12,550 nt of DNA from Candidatus Methanophagales archaeon ANME-1-THS. Lineage in GTDB: Archaea > Halobacteriota > Syntropharchaeia > Alkanophagales > Methanospirareceae. The DNA is taken from contig RXIE01000026.1 of assembly GCA_004212135.1 (NCBI GenBank), forward strand, positions 1 to 12,550. The letters are read 5' to 3'. A program made the position numbers and the translations under genes. Of this stretch, positions 1-7,535 are shown in pieces. Numbering within the stretch: position 1 is the stretch's first letter; each line of letters starts with the position of its first letter. A model generated the notes under the pieces. The model made no database searches. It saw only the letters and a program-made list of their open reading frames with translations, and was not told the origin of the DNA.

Positions 1-690
1 AACCCGGAGTACGGCAGTCTCAAGTGGTTCCCGATCTTTCCCGCGATTGTCGCGAAATTCATGCCACTCAGAAAGCCTGTTGGTGTCTTAGCTGCGGTCA
101 TAGGATTGGTGTTCCTCGGTGTGAGCGCGCGCGCCTACATGATGGTCGGGCTACCATCCTTGAACCAGCCGACAACCCCAGTCTTCTTCTACGTTACAGC
201 TCTTCTTGCAGGAGTAACAGCAGTTGCAGCGGTGCTTTCACTGAAATACCTGATGAAAAAGACGGGCGACGAGCCATTAGCACGCATGCTCTGGATCGTG
301 ATGGGAATCGCACTCGTCATGGTCATTGTGCTGATTGCAGGACTTGTTGCAGCACCCAAGTTCTTGGCACCTGAAAACGCTCCGACGAGATACGCTGCTG
401 TTGCACTTGAAGAAACGCTTGCAGGCATGAAAACCGGTACATACGCGACCTATTACATGGCACGATGGGTGGTAGGCGTGGGCCTGGCGCTCATCTTCAC
501 CATTGCGCTTGCGTTACCACTGAAGAAGAAGAATATGGCGACTGCATCGGCATTAGCGATTCTCCTCTTTGTAGTCGTGCTGATCGGTGAGATCCTGGGA
601 CGAGTAGTGCTCTTCGGAACGAACGTACCGCTCGGTCATGTCATGCCCGATATCGCGGCATTCTATGCTGGGCTAGGGCCTATAATTTAA
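1..690 (+). CDS. DmsC/NrfD-like membrane anchor subunit (5' end outside window)
   Basis: The reading frame is open from base 1, so the ATG at 61 is probably internal and the visible 229 residues are the C-terminal part. The protein is very hydrophobic, with about six membrane segments visible separated by short charged loops (for example LKKKN). The C-terminal stretch GEILGRVVLFGTNVPLG and the earlier SARAYM...TPVFFYVTALLAG resemble DMSO-reductase anchor (DmsC) proteins, which carry quinol electrons to a DmsAB-type molybdopterin/iron-sulfur pair on the outer face. E. coli DmsC is about 287 residues, so roughly 60 residues may be missing upstream. The catalytic and Fe-S subunits would lie before the window. 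The adjacent Tat genes fit, because DmsA-type enzymes are Tat substrates. The family call is from remembered motifs; a different NrfD-like or unrelated polytopic protein remains possible. Confidence 0.6.
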   Translation, partial: NPEYGSLKWFPIFPAIVAKFMPLRKPVGVLAAVIGLVFLGVSARAYMMVGLPSLNQPTTPVFFYVTALLAGVTAVAAVLSLKYLMKKTGDEPLARMLWIVMGIALVMVIVLIAGLVAAPKFLAPENAPTRYAAVALEETLAGMKTGTYATYYMARWVVGVGLALIFTIALALPLKKKNMATASALAILLFVVVLIGEILGRVVLFGTNVPLGHVMPDIAAFYAGLGPII

Positions 691-701
691 AAGACAAAAG
701 A

Positions 702-765
702 ATGGTTGTGGCGACAAACTTTTAAAAAAAAAGTTTGATCGAATCCACAGCCATCATTTCTTTTT
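702..765. terminator. Nested hairpin terminator between convergent genes
   Basis: The outer arms ATGGTTGTGG (702-711) and CCACAGCCAT (745-754) pair over 10 bp with one G-U. Inside them CAAACTTTT (715-723) and AAAAGTTTG (729-737) pair perfectly over 9 bp with a five-A loop. On the plus strand the hairpin is followed by CATTTCTTTTT. On the minus strand it is followed by another T-rich tract. It lies 11 bp after the stop of the DmsC-like gene and downstream of tatA, so it could end transcription from both sides. Confidence 0.7.
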
Positions 766-878
766 CGGGTTTGAGTTTTAAAAGCGTATAATCTCCAGCA
801 GTAGTTTTAAGTAAATAAGAGAGCGAACTGGTGGGCCTGTTGCTGGATCTCGCTTTGACCTGTCCTGTCCCGGAGGAT

Positions 879-1226
879 TTATTTCTTTGAGGCTTTTAAC
901 TTTGCCTGAACTTCCTCTTTCAACTCCTCGTCAGTCTTTCCCTCGGTCTCGATGCCCAGATACGCAGCCACTTCTCTGATATCAAGATCTTCAGTCTTCG
1001 CCTTCGGTTTTGCCTTCGTTTTTGGCACTGCTTCTTCTTCGCCGGCTGTCGATTCTTCAAATTTCTTGAGATCGAGCTCCGCTTCACGTTTCGCTTTCTT
1101 GAACTCGCCCATCGCCTGCCCGAAAGAACGTGCAAGCTGAGGCACCTTCGCTGCACCGAATAACAAGACAATCGCCACGATTATGATTACTAAGAGTTCG
1201 CCTCCACCGAGTGCTCCAAAAACCAT
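879..1226 (-). CDS. tatA: Twin-arginine translocase pore subunit TatA
   Basis: TatA oligomerises in the cytoplasmic membrane to let folded proteins with twin-arginine signals pass after TatC has bound them. At 115 residues it has the family layout. A single N-terminal membrane helix (about residues 8-22) is followed by the FG hinge (23-24) and the amphipathic helix AKVPQLARSFGQAMGEFKK (26-44). A Lys/Glu/Pro/Ala-rich linker (about 57-79) follows. After it comes an apparently folded C-terminal piece (about 79-113, LDIREVAAYLGIE...ELKEEVQAKL), longer than the unstructured tail of most TatA proteins. The ATG start has a GAGGAGG ribosome site 8 nt upstream and its own TATA box, so it can be expressed independently of tatC 123 bp upstream. 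TatA rather than TatB is likely because many archaea have no TatB. Confidence 0.95.
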   Translation of the reverse strand: MVFGALGGGELLVIIIVAIVLLFGAAKVPQLARSFGQAMGEFKKAKREAELDLKKFEESTAGEEEAVPKTKAKPKAKTEDLDIREVAAYLGIETEGKTDEELKEEVQAKLKASKK

Positions 1227-1234
1227 CTCTTTGT

Positions 1235-1273
1235 CCTCCTCGCTATAAAGTAGGGGTCAGGTATATATAAATA
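1235..1273 (-). promoter_or_regulatory. tatA TATA box and ribosome binding site
   Basis: Read on the minus strand, TATTTATATATA (1262-1273) is a good archaeal TATA box. Transcription would start about 25 nt downstream, near 1240, giving a very short leader. GAGGAGG (1235-1241) then sits 8 nt before the tatA ATG. Confidence 0.65.
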
Positions 1274-1349
1274 GTATAGTAGCAGACACGCGTACCGCAC
1301 AAGATAGCACTGCTGTATGCTCCTTCGAGATCTGTACTGTTAGGTCATT

Positions 1350-2153
1350 CTATCGACGTTTAGGCCCGATATAGCGCGTTAATAACAAGCCCAGCTCAAA
1401 AAGTGCAATTGAGACCACGGCCATGATCATCGAGATACCCGTGGGATCGGCGATGATAAAGAATGCGATACCGATAATCAACCCATAGACAATAAACCGC
1501 TTATCCCTCAGCCACGAATACGTGACAATTCTCAATTTTACCGCCAGGACCATCATGAACGGAATTTGAAAGATCAATCCGAATCCCACGCCGGTATACA
1601 GAATGAGCCCGAAAATTCGCTTTGCTGAAAGCGCAACCTGTGCTATATCTCCCGAGTACGTGATGAGATAATCGAGGATGAGTGGGAGGACGAATAAATA
1701 CGCGAAGACGGTACCGATGCTATAACAGCAGAGCGAGGGAATAACTACCATGAGGAAAAATTTCCGCTCCGAGGGGTATAAACCAGGTCGGATGAACGCG
1801 AACGTCTCAAATACGATCAATGGTATCGTCACAGAGAGCGCGAATAAAAAGGAGAATAACAGTCGAATGCTCATCCACTCCATTGGGCTGTACACAAACA
1901 GAGCCATTTCTTCGGGGAAGAGATTATGGAATAATAGGTAGCGAAGAGCCATGCTTGAAAACGGAAATATGAGCACCGTGGCGATACCAAACGGGATTAT
2001 GATAGCAATGAGTCTTCGACGGAGTTCCATGAGATGCTCCATTATGGGCTGCTCTTCATCCCCGATCGGCCCCTCTATGCTCCTGTCACTATCGTCATAT
2101 CCCCTCATCTTCTCTTTCACTTCTGCCTTAGCTCCAGTCTCAGCTTTTATCAC
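1350..2153 (-). CDS. tatC: Sec-independent translocase TatC, copy 1 (canonical N-terminal half)
   Basis: TatC is the six-helix membrane receptor for twin-arginine signal peptides. This 267-residue protein shows the N-terminal signature MEHLMELRRRL (38-48), SPMEW (89-93) and the first cytoplasmic loop FIRPGLYPSER (120-130). These correspond to the E. coli HLIELRKRL and FIAPALYKHER regions that contact the RR motif. The later motifs are altered. FQIP (195-198) replaces FEVP, losing the Glu equivalent to E. coli E170, and ADPTGIS (235-241) replaces the TPPDVFS segment. A hydrophilic extension of about 35 residues precedes the HLxELR motif. The start is GTG, chosen because AAGGAGGG lies 8 nt upstream; an in-frame ATG (residue 16) lacks this support. 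It lies upstream of tatA on the same strand and is divergent from a second tatC. Confidence 0.93.
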   Translation of the reverse strand: MIKAETGAKAEVKEKMRGYDDSDRSIEGPIGDEEQPIMEHLMELRRRLIAIIIPFGIATVLIFPFSSMALRYLLFHNLFPEEMALFVYSPMEWMSIRLLFSFLFALSVTIPLIVFETFAFIRPGLYPSERKFFLMVVIPSLCCYSIGTVFAYLFVLPLILDYLITYSGDIAQVALSAKRIFGLILYTGVGFGLIFQIPFMMVLAVKLRIVTYSWLRDKRFIVYGLIIGIAFFIIADPTGISMIMAVVSIALFELGLLLTRYIGPKRR

Positions 2154-2161
2154 TTCTTTAT

Positions 2162-2169
2162 CCCTCCTT
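2162..2169 (-). promoter_or_regulatory. Ribosome binding site fixing the GTG start of tatC copy 1
   Basis: The minus strand reads AAGGAGGG, 8 nt before the GTG at 2153. This is among the strongest ribosome sites in the window and decides the start in favour of GTG over the downstream ATG. I see no clear TATA box in the 47-bp gap between the two tatC genes. Confidence 0.7.
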
Positions 2170-2200
2170 ATTCATAGATGATAGATAGGAGCACTTCAAG

Positions 2201-2950
2201 ATGGCGAGTATTGCAGAGGAATTAGGATACCTAACCGAAGGGTTGAAGAAAAAACTCATACCCATATTTGTCGTTATATTTTCAGGTTTCTTGGTCTCGT
2301 TTTATCTTTTAGACCCCGTGTTACTCAAGATAAAAGAAGATCTCCTTCCTGAAGGTGCCACGCTCATCTATATCTCACCGGTTGAGGTGATCATGCTGAA
2401 GTTAAAGATAGCTTTTGTCATAGGGGTGATACTCGCAGTTCCTCTTATCGTGCATTATGTGTACAGGACCTTGAAGGTGCGATTTGGACTAAAGAATCCC
2501 ATAAAAAAATCGCGACTCATCCTTTTGCTGGCTTCCGCTGTCTCTCTGTTCATTTTAGGGGTATGCTATTCCTACTTCCTCATGCTTCCTCTTGTCCTTC
2601 AATACCTCTACCTTATGTCAGCAGCCGCAGGCGTTGCTGCCACGTACTCGATATATGAATTTATCTCGTTTGTCATCATCATCACGCTCATACTTGGTAC
2701 AGCATTTGAAGTTCCGATCATAATCGTCTTTTTGGTTCAATCCGGGCTCGTCCAGATAGCGACGCTGAAAGAATACAGACGGTACGTCATCGTGATAATG
2801 TTCGTTCTCGGTGCGATTTTTACGCCGCCTGATGTGCTGAGTCAGCTCGTCGTCGCTATCCCGTTAGTGATCTTCTATCAGATAGGGATAGTCGTGGCGA
2901 GCCTGTTCACCCGGAAACGCCCGGTTAAGAGTCCAGCAGCAGCGAACTGA
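2201..2950 (+). CDS. tatC: Sec-independent translocase TatC, copy 2 (canonical C-terminal half)
   Basis: This is a second polytopic TatC-family protein of 249 residues, with an ATG preceded by AGGAG at 9 nt. It keeps YISPVEV (57-63), FEVP (169-172, matching E. coli E170) and TPPDVLSQ (208-215, matching the E. coli PPD motif). The N-terminal HLxELR motif is degenerate (GYLTEGLKKKL, 9-19). The first cytoplasmic loop reads VRFGLKNPIKKSR (93-105), without the PxLYxxER signature that contacts signal peptides. It is divergent from tatC copy 1, whose losses are the reverse, so the two probably work together. Paired or fused TatC proteins are known in haloarchaea (TatCo and the double-domain TatCt). 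Alone this copy may be poor at signal recognition; that is inference from the motifs. Confidence 0.88.
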   Translation: MASIAEELGYLTEGLKKKLIPIFVVIFSGFLVSFYLLDPVLLKIKEDLLPEGATLIYISPVEVIMLKLKIAFVIGVILAVPLIVHYVYRTLKVRFGLKNPIKKSRLILLLASAVSLFILGVCYSYFLMLPLVLQYLYLMSAAAGVAATYSIYEFISFVIIITLILGTAFEVPIIIVFLVQSGLVQIATLKEYRRYVIVIMFVLGAIFTPPDVLSQLVVAIPLVIFYQIGIVVASLFTRKRPVKSPAAAN

Positions 2951-2970
2951 AGACGCGTTTTGAGACTTTA

Positions 2971-4719
2971 TTACCGTTGTATACCCATGGATTCGACTAT
3001 CGCGGCCTTAATGAGCGGTAAAAACCTCAAGTTTCGCTTTGCTGCAGGCCAACTCATCTGCATCTTCTCGTTGATGACCGCATTGAGCAGGGTATCAAAC
3101 ATGGGTTTCAATTCCAGCAATCGTTCGCGCTGGACCATTTCGTCATCTATCGTCCTTATTTCATCTACCCTGGCTGTAAGCTCCGCTGCGCGCGTTATCC
3201 GTTCTTCCGTGTTCTTGAATGCGGTATCATCAATCAATCCGCATTCCAGCTTCAGTTTGTTCAATCTCAGCCCGGCTTGATACGTGCACTCGACGATCCT
3301 GTCCCTCGTCATCCAGTTCGTTTCGTAGCTCAGCGCGTATTTCCAGCTCGGTGAGAGCAGTGCGGTTCGATACTCCTCGAAGGTCTTGAATACTATCGTA
3401 TAGCCATACTTTTCGGGATCCTTATACATCGGGCATCCCGGGTCGAGGAAAGGGGAATAGGGTAAGATAAACGGGACAACGCGTGTACCGAATCGCTTCA
3501 TGAGATAGCCACACCACTCAACCGTCTCCATGACCGATTCGCAGGTCTGGAAGGGGAGCCCAATCATGAAGAACAAATCGAACCTATTGCAGCCGGAATC
3601 CAACGCCCACTCTATGTTCTGCTCAATCTCGGCATTGGTGTACCGCTTCCCCTCGACCGCCCGTATCCGCTCGTCATGGCTATCCGGAGAGAGTTCAAAG
3701 TTGAAGTGCTCGACTGAGTCCGCCATGCGTTCAAAATACTCCTTTGGTGCGGCATCGAACAACTCAAACACGAGATGGTTCTTGATTTTCGCCCTCTTCA
3801 AGCCTTCAAGGACGGTCGTGGCATATGCTTCACCGGGCTGCCGGAGGTCACCGATGATGAATATGGGCGCTCTGGTATATCGGGCGATGTGAATAATATC
3901 TCCGGCGATCAACTGTGGATCACGAAACGCTGGTCTCTTCCGATTGCAGTACCCGGCAAGTGCATTTCTGGAACCGCCACAGAAGCTGCAATTGTGGATA
4001 CAGCCTCGACAGGTGATCACCGGCGAGATCGGATAGTCGAGCCATTCATGTGAAGCCCAGCCCTTCCACGGACTCAGACTTTGGACATCATGGTATTTCA
4101 ACGCTGATTTGAAAACAGGGACGTAATTATTGGAACATTCATTCAATTCGGTTGGAACATGGGTGAAGGGATTAACATGCACCTCGCCGCTGGTATCCTT
4201 CCAAACAAGGTTGGGAACAGTGCTGAGGGTGGCATGCGCATGGTGGATGATTGCGTGCATGAGCTGCAGCAGCGGCTCCTCAGTAGAATCACCCCGGATG
4301 ATAAAGTCCACTACGGGATAGCGGATCAGCTCTTCATGGAAGTACGTCGCGGACAATCCCCCGAAGATGACGGGTATGCGGGGATGATACTGCTTACAGA
4401 GCTTCGCGACTTCGAGGCTGCCCTGCGCATGAACAAGCCAGTGGAGATCAATGCCAAAGGCCTTTGGGTTGAGCCCGCGTATCATCTTCTCGGCATCAAA
4501 GCGATCGCTGCCGAGCATTCTCACTGCGAGATTGATGATCCTCACGCCGATGCCATGCTGCTCGAGATATTCGAGGATCGAAAAGAACCCAATGGGGTAC
4601 ATCTCGAAGAGCGGCGTTGAGGGCACCCCGTCAGCAATCGGACCAAAGAGTAGGGGATACTTCCGGAAATCGTACACCGCGGGTGCATGGAGTAAGATTA
4701 ACTGTGGCATCAAGCTCAT
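2971..4719 (-). CDS. B12-binding domain/radical SAM protein, Ta0216-like family
   Basis: This is a cytosolic radical SAM enzyme of 582 residues from the chosen start. Residues 1-165 look like a cobalamin-binding Rossmann-type domain (IPVIFGGLSATYFHEELI, VDFIIRGDSTEEPLL). The radical SAM cluster motif is CRGCIHNCSFC (237-247), with C240-x3-C244-x2-C247 binding the [4Fe-4S] cluster that cleaves S-adenosylmethionine and an extra Cys at 237. The N-terminal pattern LLHAPAVYDFRKYPLLFGPI resembles archaeal Ta0216-type proteins; its substrate is unknown to me. Three starts are possible: GTG at 4770, ATG at 4719 and ATG at 4710. I prefer 4719 or 4710 because family similarity begins there, although the ribosome site is weak (GGGAG 13 nt upstream). 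It converges on tatC2 with a 20-bp gap and no terminator visible. Confidence 0.87.
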   Translation of the reverse strand: MSLMPQLILLHAPAVYDFRKYPLLFGPIADGVPSTPLFEMYPIGFFSILEYLEQHGIGVRIINLAVRMLGSDRFDAEKMIRGLNPKAFGIDLHWLVHAQGSLEVAKLCKQYHPRIPVIFGGLSATYFHEELIRYPVVDFIIRGDSTEEPLLQLMHAIIHHAHATLSTVPNLVWKDTSGEVHVNPFTHVPTELNECSNNYVPVFKSALKYHDVQSLSPWKGWASHEWLDYPISPVITCRGCIHNCSFCGGSRNALAGYCNRKRPAFRDPQLIAGDIIHIARYTRAPIFIIGDLRQPGEAYATTVLEGLKRAKIKNHLVFELFDAAPKEYFERMADSVEHFNFELSPDSHDERIRAVEGKRYTNAEIEQNIEWALDSGCNRFDLFFMIGLPFQTCESVMETVEWCGYLMKRFGTRVVPFILPYSPFLDPGCPMYKDPEKYGYTIVFKTFEEYRTALLSPSWKYALSYETNWMTRDRIVECTYQAGLRLNKLKLECGLIDDTAFKNTEERITRAAELTARVDEIRTIDDEMVQRERLLELKPMFDTLLNAVINEKMQMSWPAAKRNLRFLPLIKAAIVESMGIQR

Positions 4720-4770
4720 TTCTTGCTGATCTCTCCCAAAACCGAAAGAAGTGTCTTCACCGCGCCACAC

Positions 4771-5347
4771 CTTCTTTTTTTATCTTAGAAGCTTCTTCCT
4801 ATTAAGCACTTAGAGGTGATAGTGTGGTGAAGTACGCACCACTGAAGCGATAAACCCTGAATAAAGGGTGCGGATCACGTGACAGCGCTTGAATTTCGTG
4901 TCTCATACGATAGTGATGACAGAGGTCAGATGCCCGGGTATTCTTCTCAATCGGTATAGATCCGGAACCGTCTGGAGCAGGCAATGCACCCAGCACATTC
5001 GAGGCAAGCAATAATGGATAAGCTGAGGTACTGAAAAGGCAACCGTACTTGCTATCTCGGTGCTGTGCACATGCCGGGATACAACTGCCCGACCTGCAGC
5101 TCTTCACCATTCTGTTTAGCTATCTGAATTTCCTGAGGCGTCTCCCTCTTCACGCTCCCTTCAAGCAGTCACGGTTAGCCATCGACTGCGCCCTTCTGTC
5201 TCTTCTTTAGCCTGAGTACTTCCGAAAAAGTCGCACCACGTTACCGACGCGAGCGGAGAAAGAAGAGTAACGGGCGCATGTGACGGCCGCACAGACGAGG
5301 TAAGCTCAACGGTGCTCAAAAGGAAGAAGCGGGGGAGTGAAATTACT
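4771..5347. other. 577-bp intergenic region with no convincing gene
   Basis: This region lies between the leftward hdrA and the radical SAM gene. No tRNA-like T-loop, repeat array or recognisable protein is visible. A short minus-strand frame runs from GTG at 5153 to TAG at 5052 (33 codons) and continues past that TAG to 4947, where it would encode CLECAGCIAC; I cannot identify it. Other marks are a 10-bp palindrome AGAAGCTTCT (4787-4796), a small GTGGTG/CACCAC hairpin (4824-4842), and an A-rich minus-strand stretch near 4776-4786 that might serve as the radical SAM gene's TATA box. It may be the 3' region of the hdrA operon plus a promoter, or a decayed gene. Confidence 0.5.
5225..5272 (-). 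terminator. Possible terminator after the leftward hdrA operon
   Basis: On the minus strand CGTTAC (5267-5272) and GTAACG (5239-5244) can pair over 6 bp. About 10 nt later comes a TTTTT run (5225-5229). It lies 75 bp after the hdrA stop codon. The stem is short and the loop long, so this is a weak call. Confidence 0.25.
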
Positions 5348-7519
5348 TCACCCCTTGGTCTGCTCCGCCTCCACACGCTCTTCTGTGCCTGCTTCTGCTG
5401 GTGCAGCCGCTTCAGCACCGCCGATCTCAATGAATTCAACGGGGATCGCTCTCTGCAGTAATGCCTCGATCTGTGCATAGACCTGTCTATCTCGGAAGTG
5501 CTTCATGGTCGCTGCTCCTGAGGGACAGAGCGCGTTGCAACCACCGCAACCCTTGCACATCGCTTCGTTGACCGTCATCACCCTCCTCACCTCGTCAAGC
5601 GAAAGGGCACCATAGGGGCAGATCTCCGCACAACTGCCGCATCCGATGCAAATCTCCTCGTTTATCTGTGATATCGCAGGCTCTATCTTCGCCTTACCCT
5701 GGACGAGATACACGAGCGATCCGGCAGCAGCTGCTTTTGCCTGGGCGATACTATCGGGTATATCCTTGGGACTGGCTGCACACCCGGCGATGAAGACGCC
5801 ATCTATTGCGGTATCAACCGGCCTGAGCTTTGGATGCGCTTCTAATAAGAAATGATCGGGTGATTGAGAGAGTTTGAGCATCTGTACGATGTCCCATACC
5901 CCTTCATTGGGTTTCAAGCCAACGCCGAGCACCACAAGGTCTGCCTCGATCTCATACGGCTCGCCAAGCAGCGTATCTTCTGCTCTCACTACCAGTCGAT
6001 CACTACCCGGCTTCATGTAAATCTCAGCCGGCAGCCCTCTCCGGTAACTGACACCCTCTGCTTTTATATCACCATAAAATTCCTCGAACCCCTTGCCAAA
6101 TGCCCGTACATCCTGATAGCAGATGGTTACCTTCGCATCCGGCAGTTTCTCCTTCACCATGTGTGCTTGTTTCGCGATATACATGCAGCAGACCCGCGAG
6201 CAGTATTCATACCCGGTCTGTTTATTCCTCGAGCCAACACAGGAGATGAAGACCACATCCTTCGGTTCCTTGCCGTTGATGAGTATCTTACCCCCGGTAG
6301 GTCCACTCGCGGCTGACAACCGTTCAAACTCCAGGCCCGTAATGACATTGTGATAAAGGCCATACTTGTACTCGGCCGATACTTTTGGATCAATGATATC
6401 AAACCCGGTGGCAACGATGATGGTTCCTACATCGATCTCTGCTTTCTCCTCCTTCATCTGGAAATCAATAGCGTTTCGCTTGCACGCGGCCATGCATGGT
6501 GGAAGAGCCTTACCCTCCTTGATCGTCTCAAGCGTTGCATCACCACACTTCCCCGCTTTCAGGAGTAAGCAATGCGCTGGATCCACGGTATACAGAGGAG
6601 GAACCGCATTCGGGAACGGTAAGTAGATGGCGGTTCTCGTACTCAACCCCTCATCAAACTCGTTTGGCACATTCTTCACCGGGCAGGCTAGTTCGCACGC
6701 GCCGCAGCCGGTACACTTCTCATTCACATAGCGCGGCTTCCGCCTCACCGTCGCTTTATAATTACCCACATAGCCCTCGATATTCTCAACCTCTGCATAC
6801 GTCATCAGATTGATATAGGGATGTGCGCCGACATCGATCATTCTCGGTGTTAAAATCGAAGCGACCTTCTCAAGGTCAGGATAGGTCCGATCGAGTTGAG
6901 CCACATGCCCGCCTATCGAAGGATACTTCTCCACGAGGTGCACCTTATAGCCCGCATTTGCGATATCCAGTGCGGCATAGAGCCCGGTTACGCCACCTCC
7001 TATTACCAGTGTTTCCGGGATGACATTAACCCGCTTCTCTTCGATTTCCTCTAACAATATTGCCCGAGCAACCGCACTTCGTATCAAGTCCTTCGCTTTC
7101 TGAGTCGCTTCTTCCCTATAATCCACGTGCGGCCAACTGCAATGCTCGCGTATATTTGCCATCTCGAAGAAGAAGGGGTTAAGCCCTTCACTGTCACAGG
7201 TTTTTCTGAATGTGGGCTCGTGCATCCGCGGCGAACAAGCAGCTACAATCACTCGATTCACTCGCCCTGCTCGAAGATCCTCCCTTATGAGTGATTGCCC
7301 CGGATCTGAACATACAAATATATAGTGCCGGACAAGTGCAACATTTGGCAGTGTTGCGGCATACCGCATAACCTCCTCCACTTTGACTGCTAACTTGATG
7401 TTTATCCCGCAATGGCAAATGTAAATGCCAATCCGTGGTAAGTCTTTGGGCACGTTCGCAGCAACACCCTCAACATATCCCGTCATCGGGACTTTGGTAT
7501 AATCATATGCTTCTGCCAT
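5348..7519 (-). CDS. hdrA: Heterodisulfide reductase subunit HdrA, full-length copy
   Basis: HdrA carries the FAD that splits electron pairs in soluble heterodisulfide reductase complexes. The 723-residue protein has an N-terminal Fe-S domain (about 28-135: CHCG 35-38, CSDPGQ 70-75, ACSPRMHEPTFR 94-105, HC 126-127). Next is the FAD/thioredoxin-reductase fold (VIGGGVTGLYAALDIANAG, 172-190). An inserted ferredoxin follows (C269, C272, C275, C279; then C317, C325, C342, C346). The unusual cluster motif is CVGSR...YCSRVCC (427-445), and a C-terminal two-cluster ferredoxin ends the core (C624-C634, C655-C665), with an Ala/Glu-rich tail. The usual CxxC before ILTPRM is missing: K218 and S221 occupy those positions. 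The start is the ATG with AAAGGAGG 8 nt upstream; an in-frame extension to 7615 would overlap the preceding gene and is rejected. It follows the short hdrA by 16 nt. Confidence 0.97.
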   Translation of the reverse strand: MAEAYDYTKVPMTGYVEGVAANVPKDLPRIGIYICHCGINIKLAVKVEEVMRYAATLPNVALVRHYIFVCSDPGQSLIREDLRAGRVNRVIVAACSPRMHEPTFRKTCDSEGLNPFFFEMANIREHCSWPHVDYREEATQKAKDLIRSAVARAILLEEIEEKRVNVIPETLVIGGGVTGLYAALDIANAGYKVHLVEKYPSIGGHVAQLDRTYPDLEKVASILTPRMIDVGAHPYINLMTYAEVENIEGYVGNYKATVRRKPRYVNEKCTGCGACELACPVKNVPNEFDEGLSTRTAIYLPFPNAVPPLYTVDPAHCLLLKAGKCGDATLETIKEGKALPPCMAACKRNAIDFQMKEEKAEIDVGTIIVATGFDIIDPKVSAEYKYGLYHNVITGLEFERLSAASGPTGGKILINGKEPKDVVFISCVGSRNKQTGYEYCSRVCCMYIAKQAHMVKEKLPDAKVTICYQDVRAFGKGFEEFYGDIKAEGVSYRRGLPAEIYMKPGSDRLVVRAEDTLLGEPYEIEADLVVLGVGLKPNEGVWDIVQMLKLSQSPDHFLLEAHPKLRPVDTAIDGVFIAGCAASPKDIPDSIAQAKAAAAGSLVYLVQGKAKIEPAISQINEEICIGCGSCAEICPYGALSLDEVRRVMTVNEAMCKGCGGCNALCPSGAATMKHFRDRQVYAQIEALLQRAIPVEFIEIGGAEAAAPAEAGTEERVEAEQTKG

Positions 7520-7527
7520 CTTTTTAG

Positions 7528-7535
7528 CCTCCTTT
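7528..7535 (-). promoter_or_regulatory. Ribosome binding site fixing the start of the full-length hdrA
   Basis: The minus strand reads AAAGGAGG, 8 nt before the ATG at 7519. It lies in the 16-nt gap after the short hdrA and settles the start in favour of MAEAYDYTKV over a 32-residue longer form running back into that gene. Confidence 0.75.

Noticed and set aside
24..374. Plus-strand frame of 116 codons at the left edge
   Set aside because: It lies in another frame of the hydrophobic DmsC-like gene, which is open throughout and has family-like motifs; the alternative translation has no recognisable features.
822..853. AGCGA/TCGCT stem near the tatA 3' end
   Set aside because: Only 5 bp pair across a long loop, and the stronger hairpin at 702-754 explains termination better.
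4802..5110. Minus-strand frame of 102 codons in the intergenic region
   Set aside because: It has no ribosome site before its ATG, a composition unlike the neighbouring proteins and no motif I recognise. It is probably a chance frame.
5161..5478. Minus-strand frame of 105 codons overlapping the end of the full-length hdrA
   Set aside because: It overlaps the well-supported hdrA 3' end in a different frame, and the product looks like a shadow translation.
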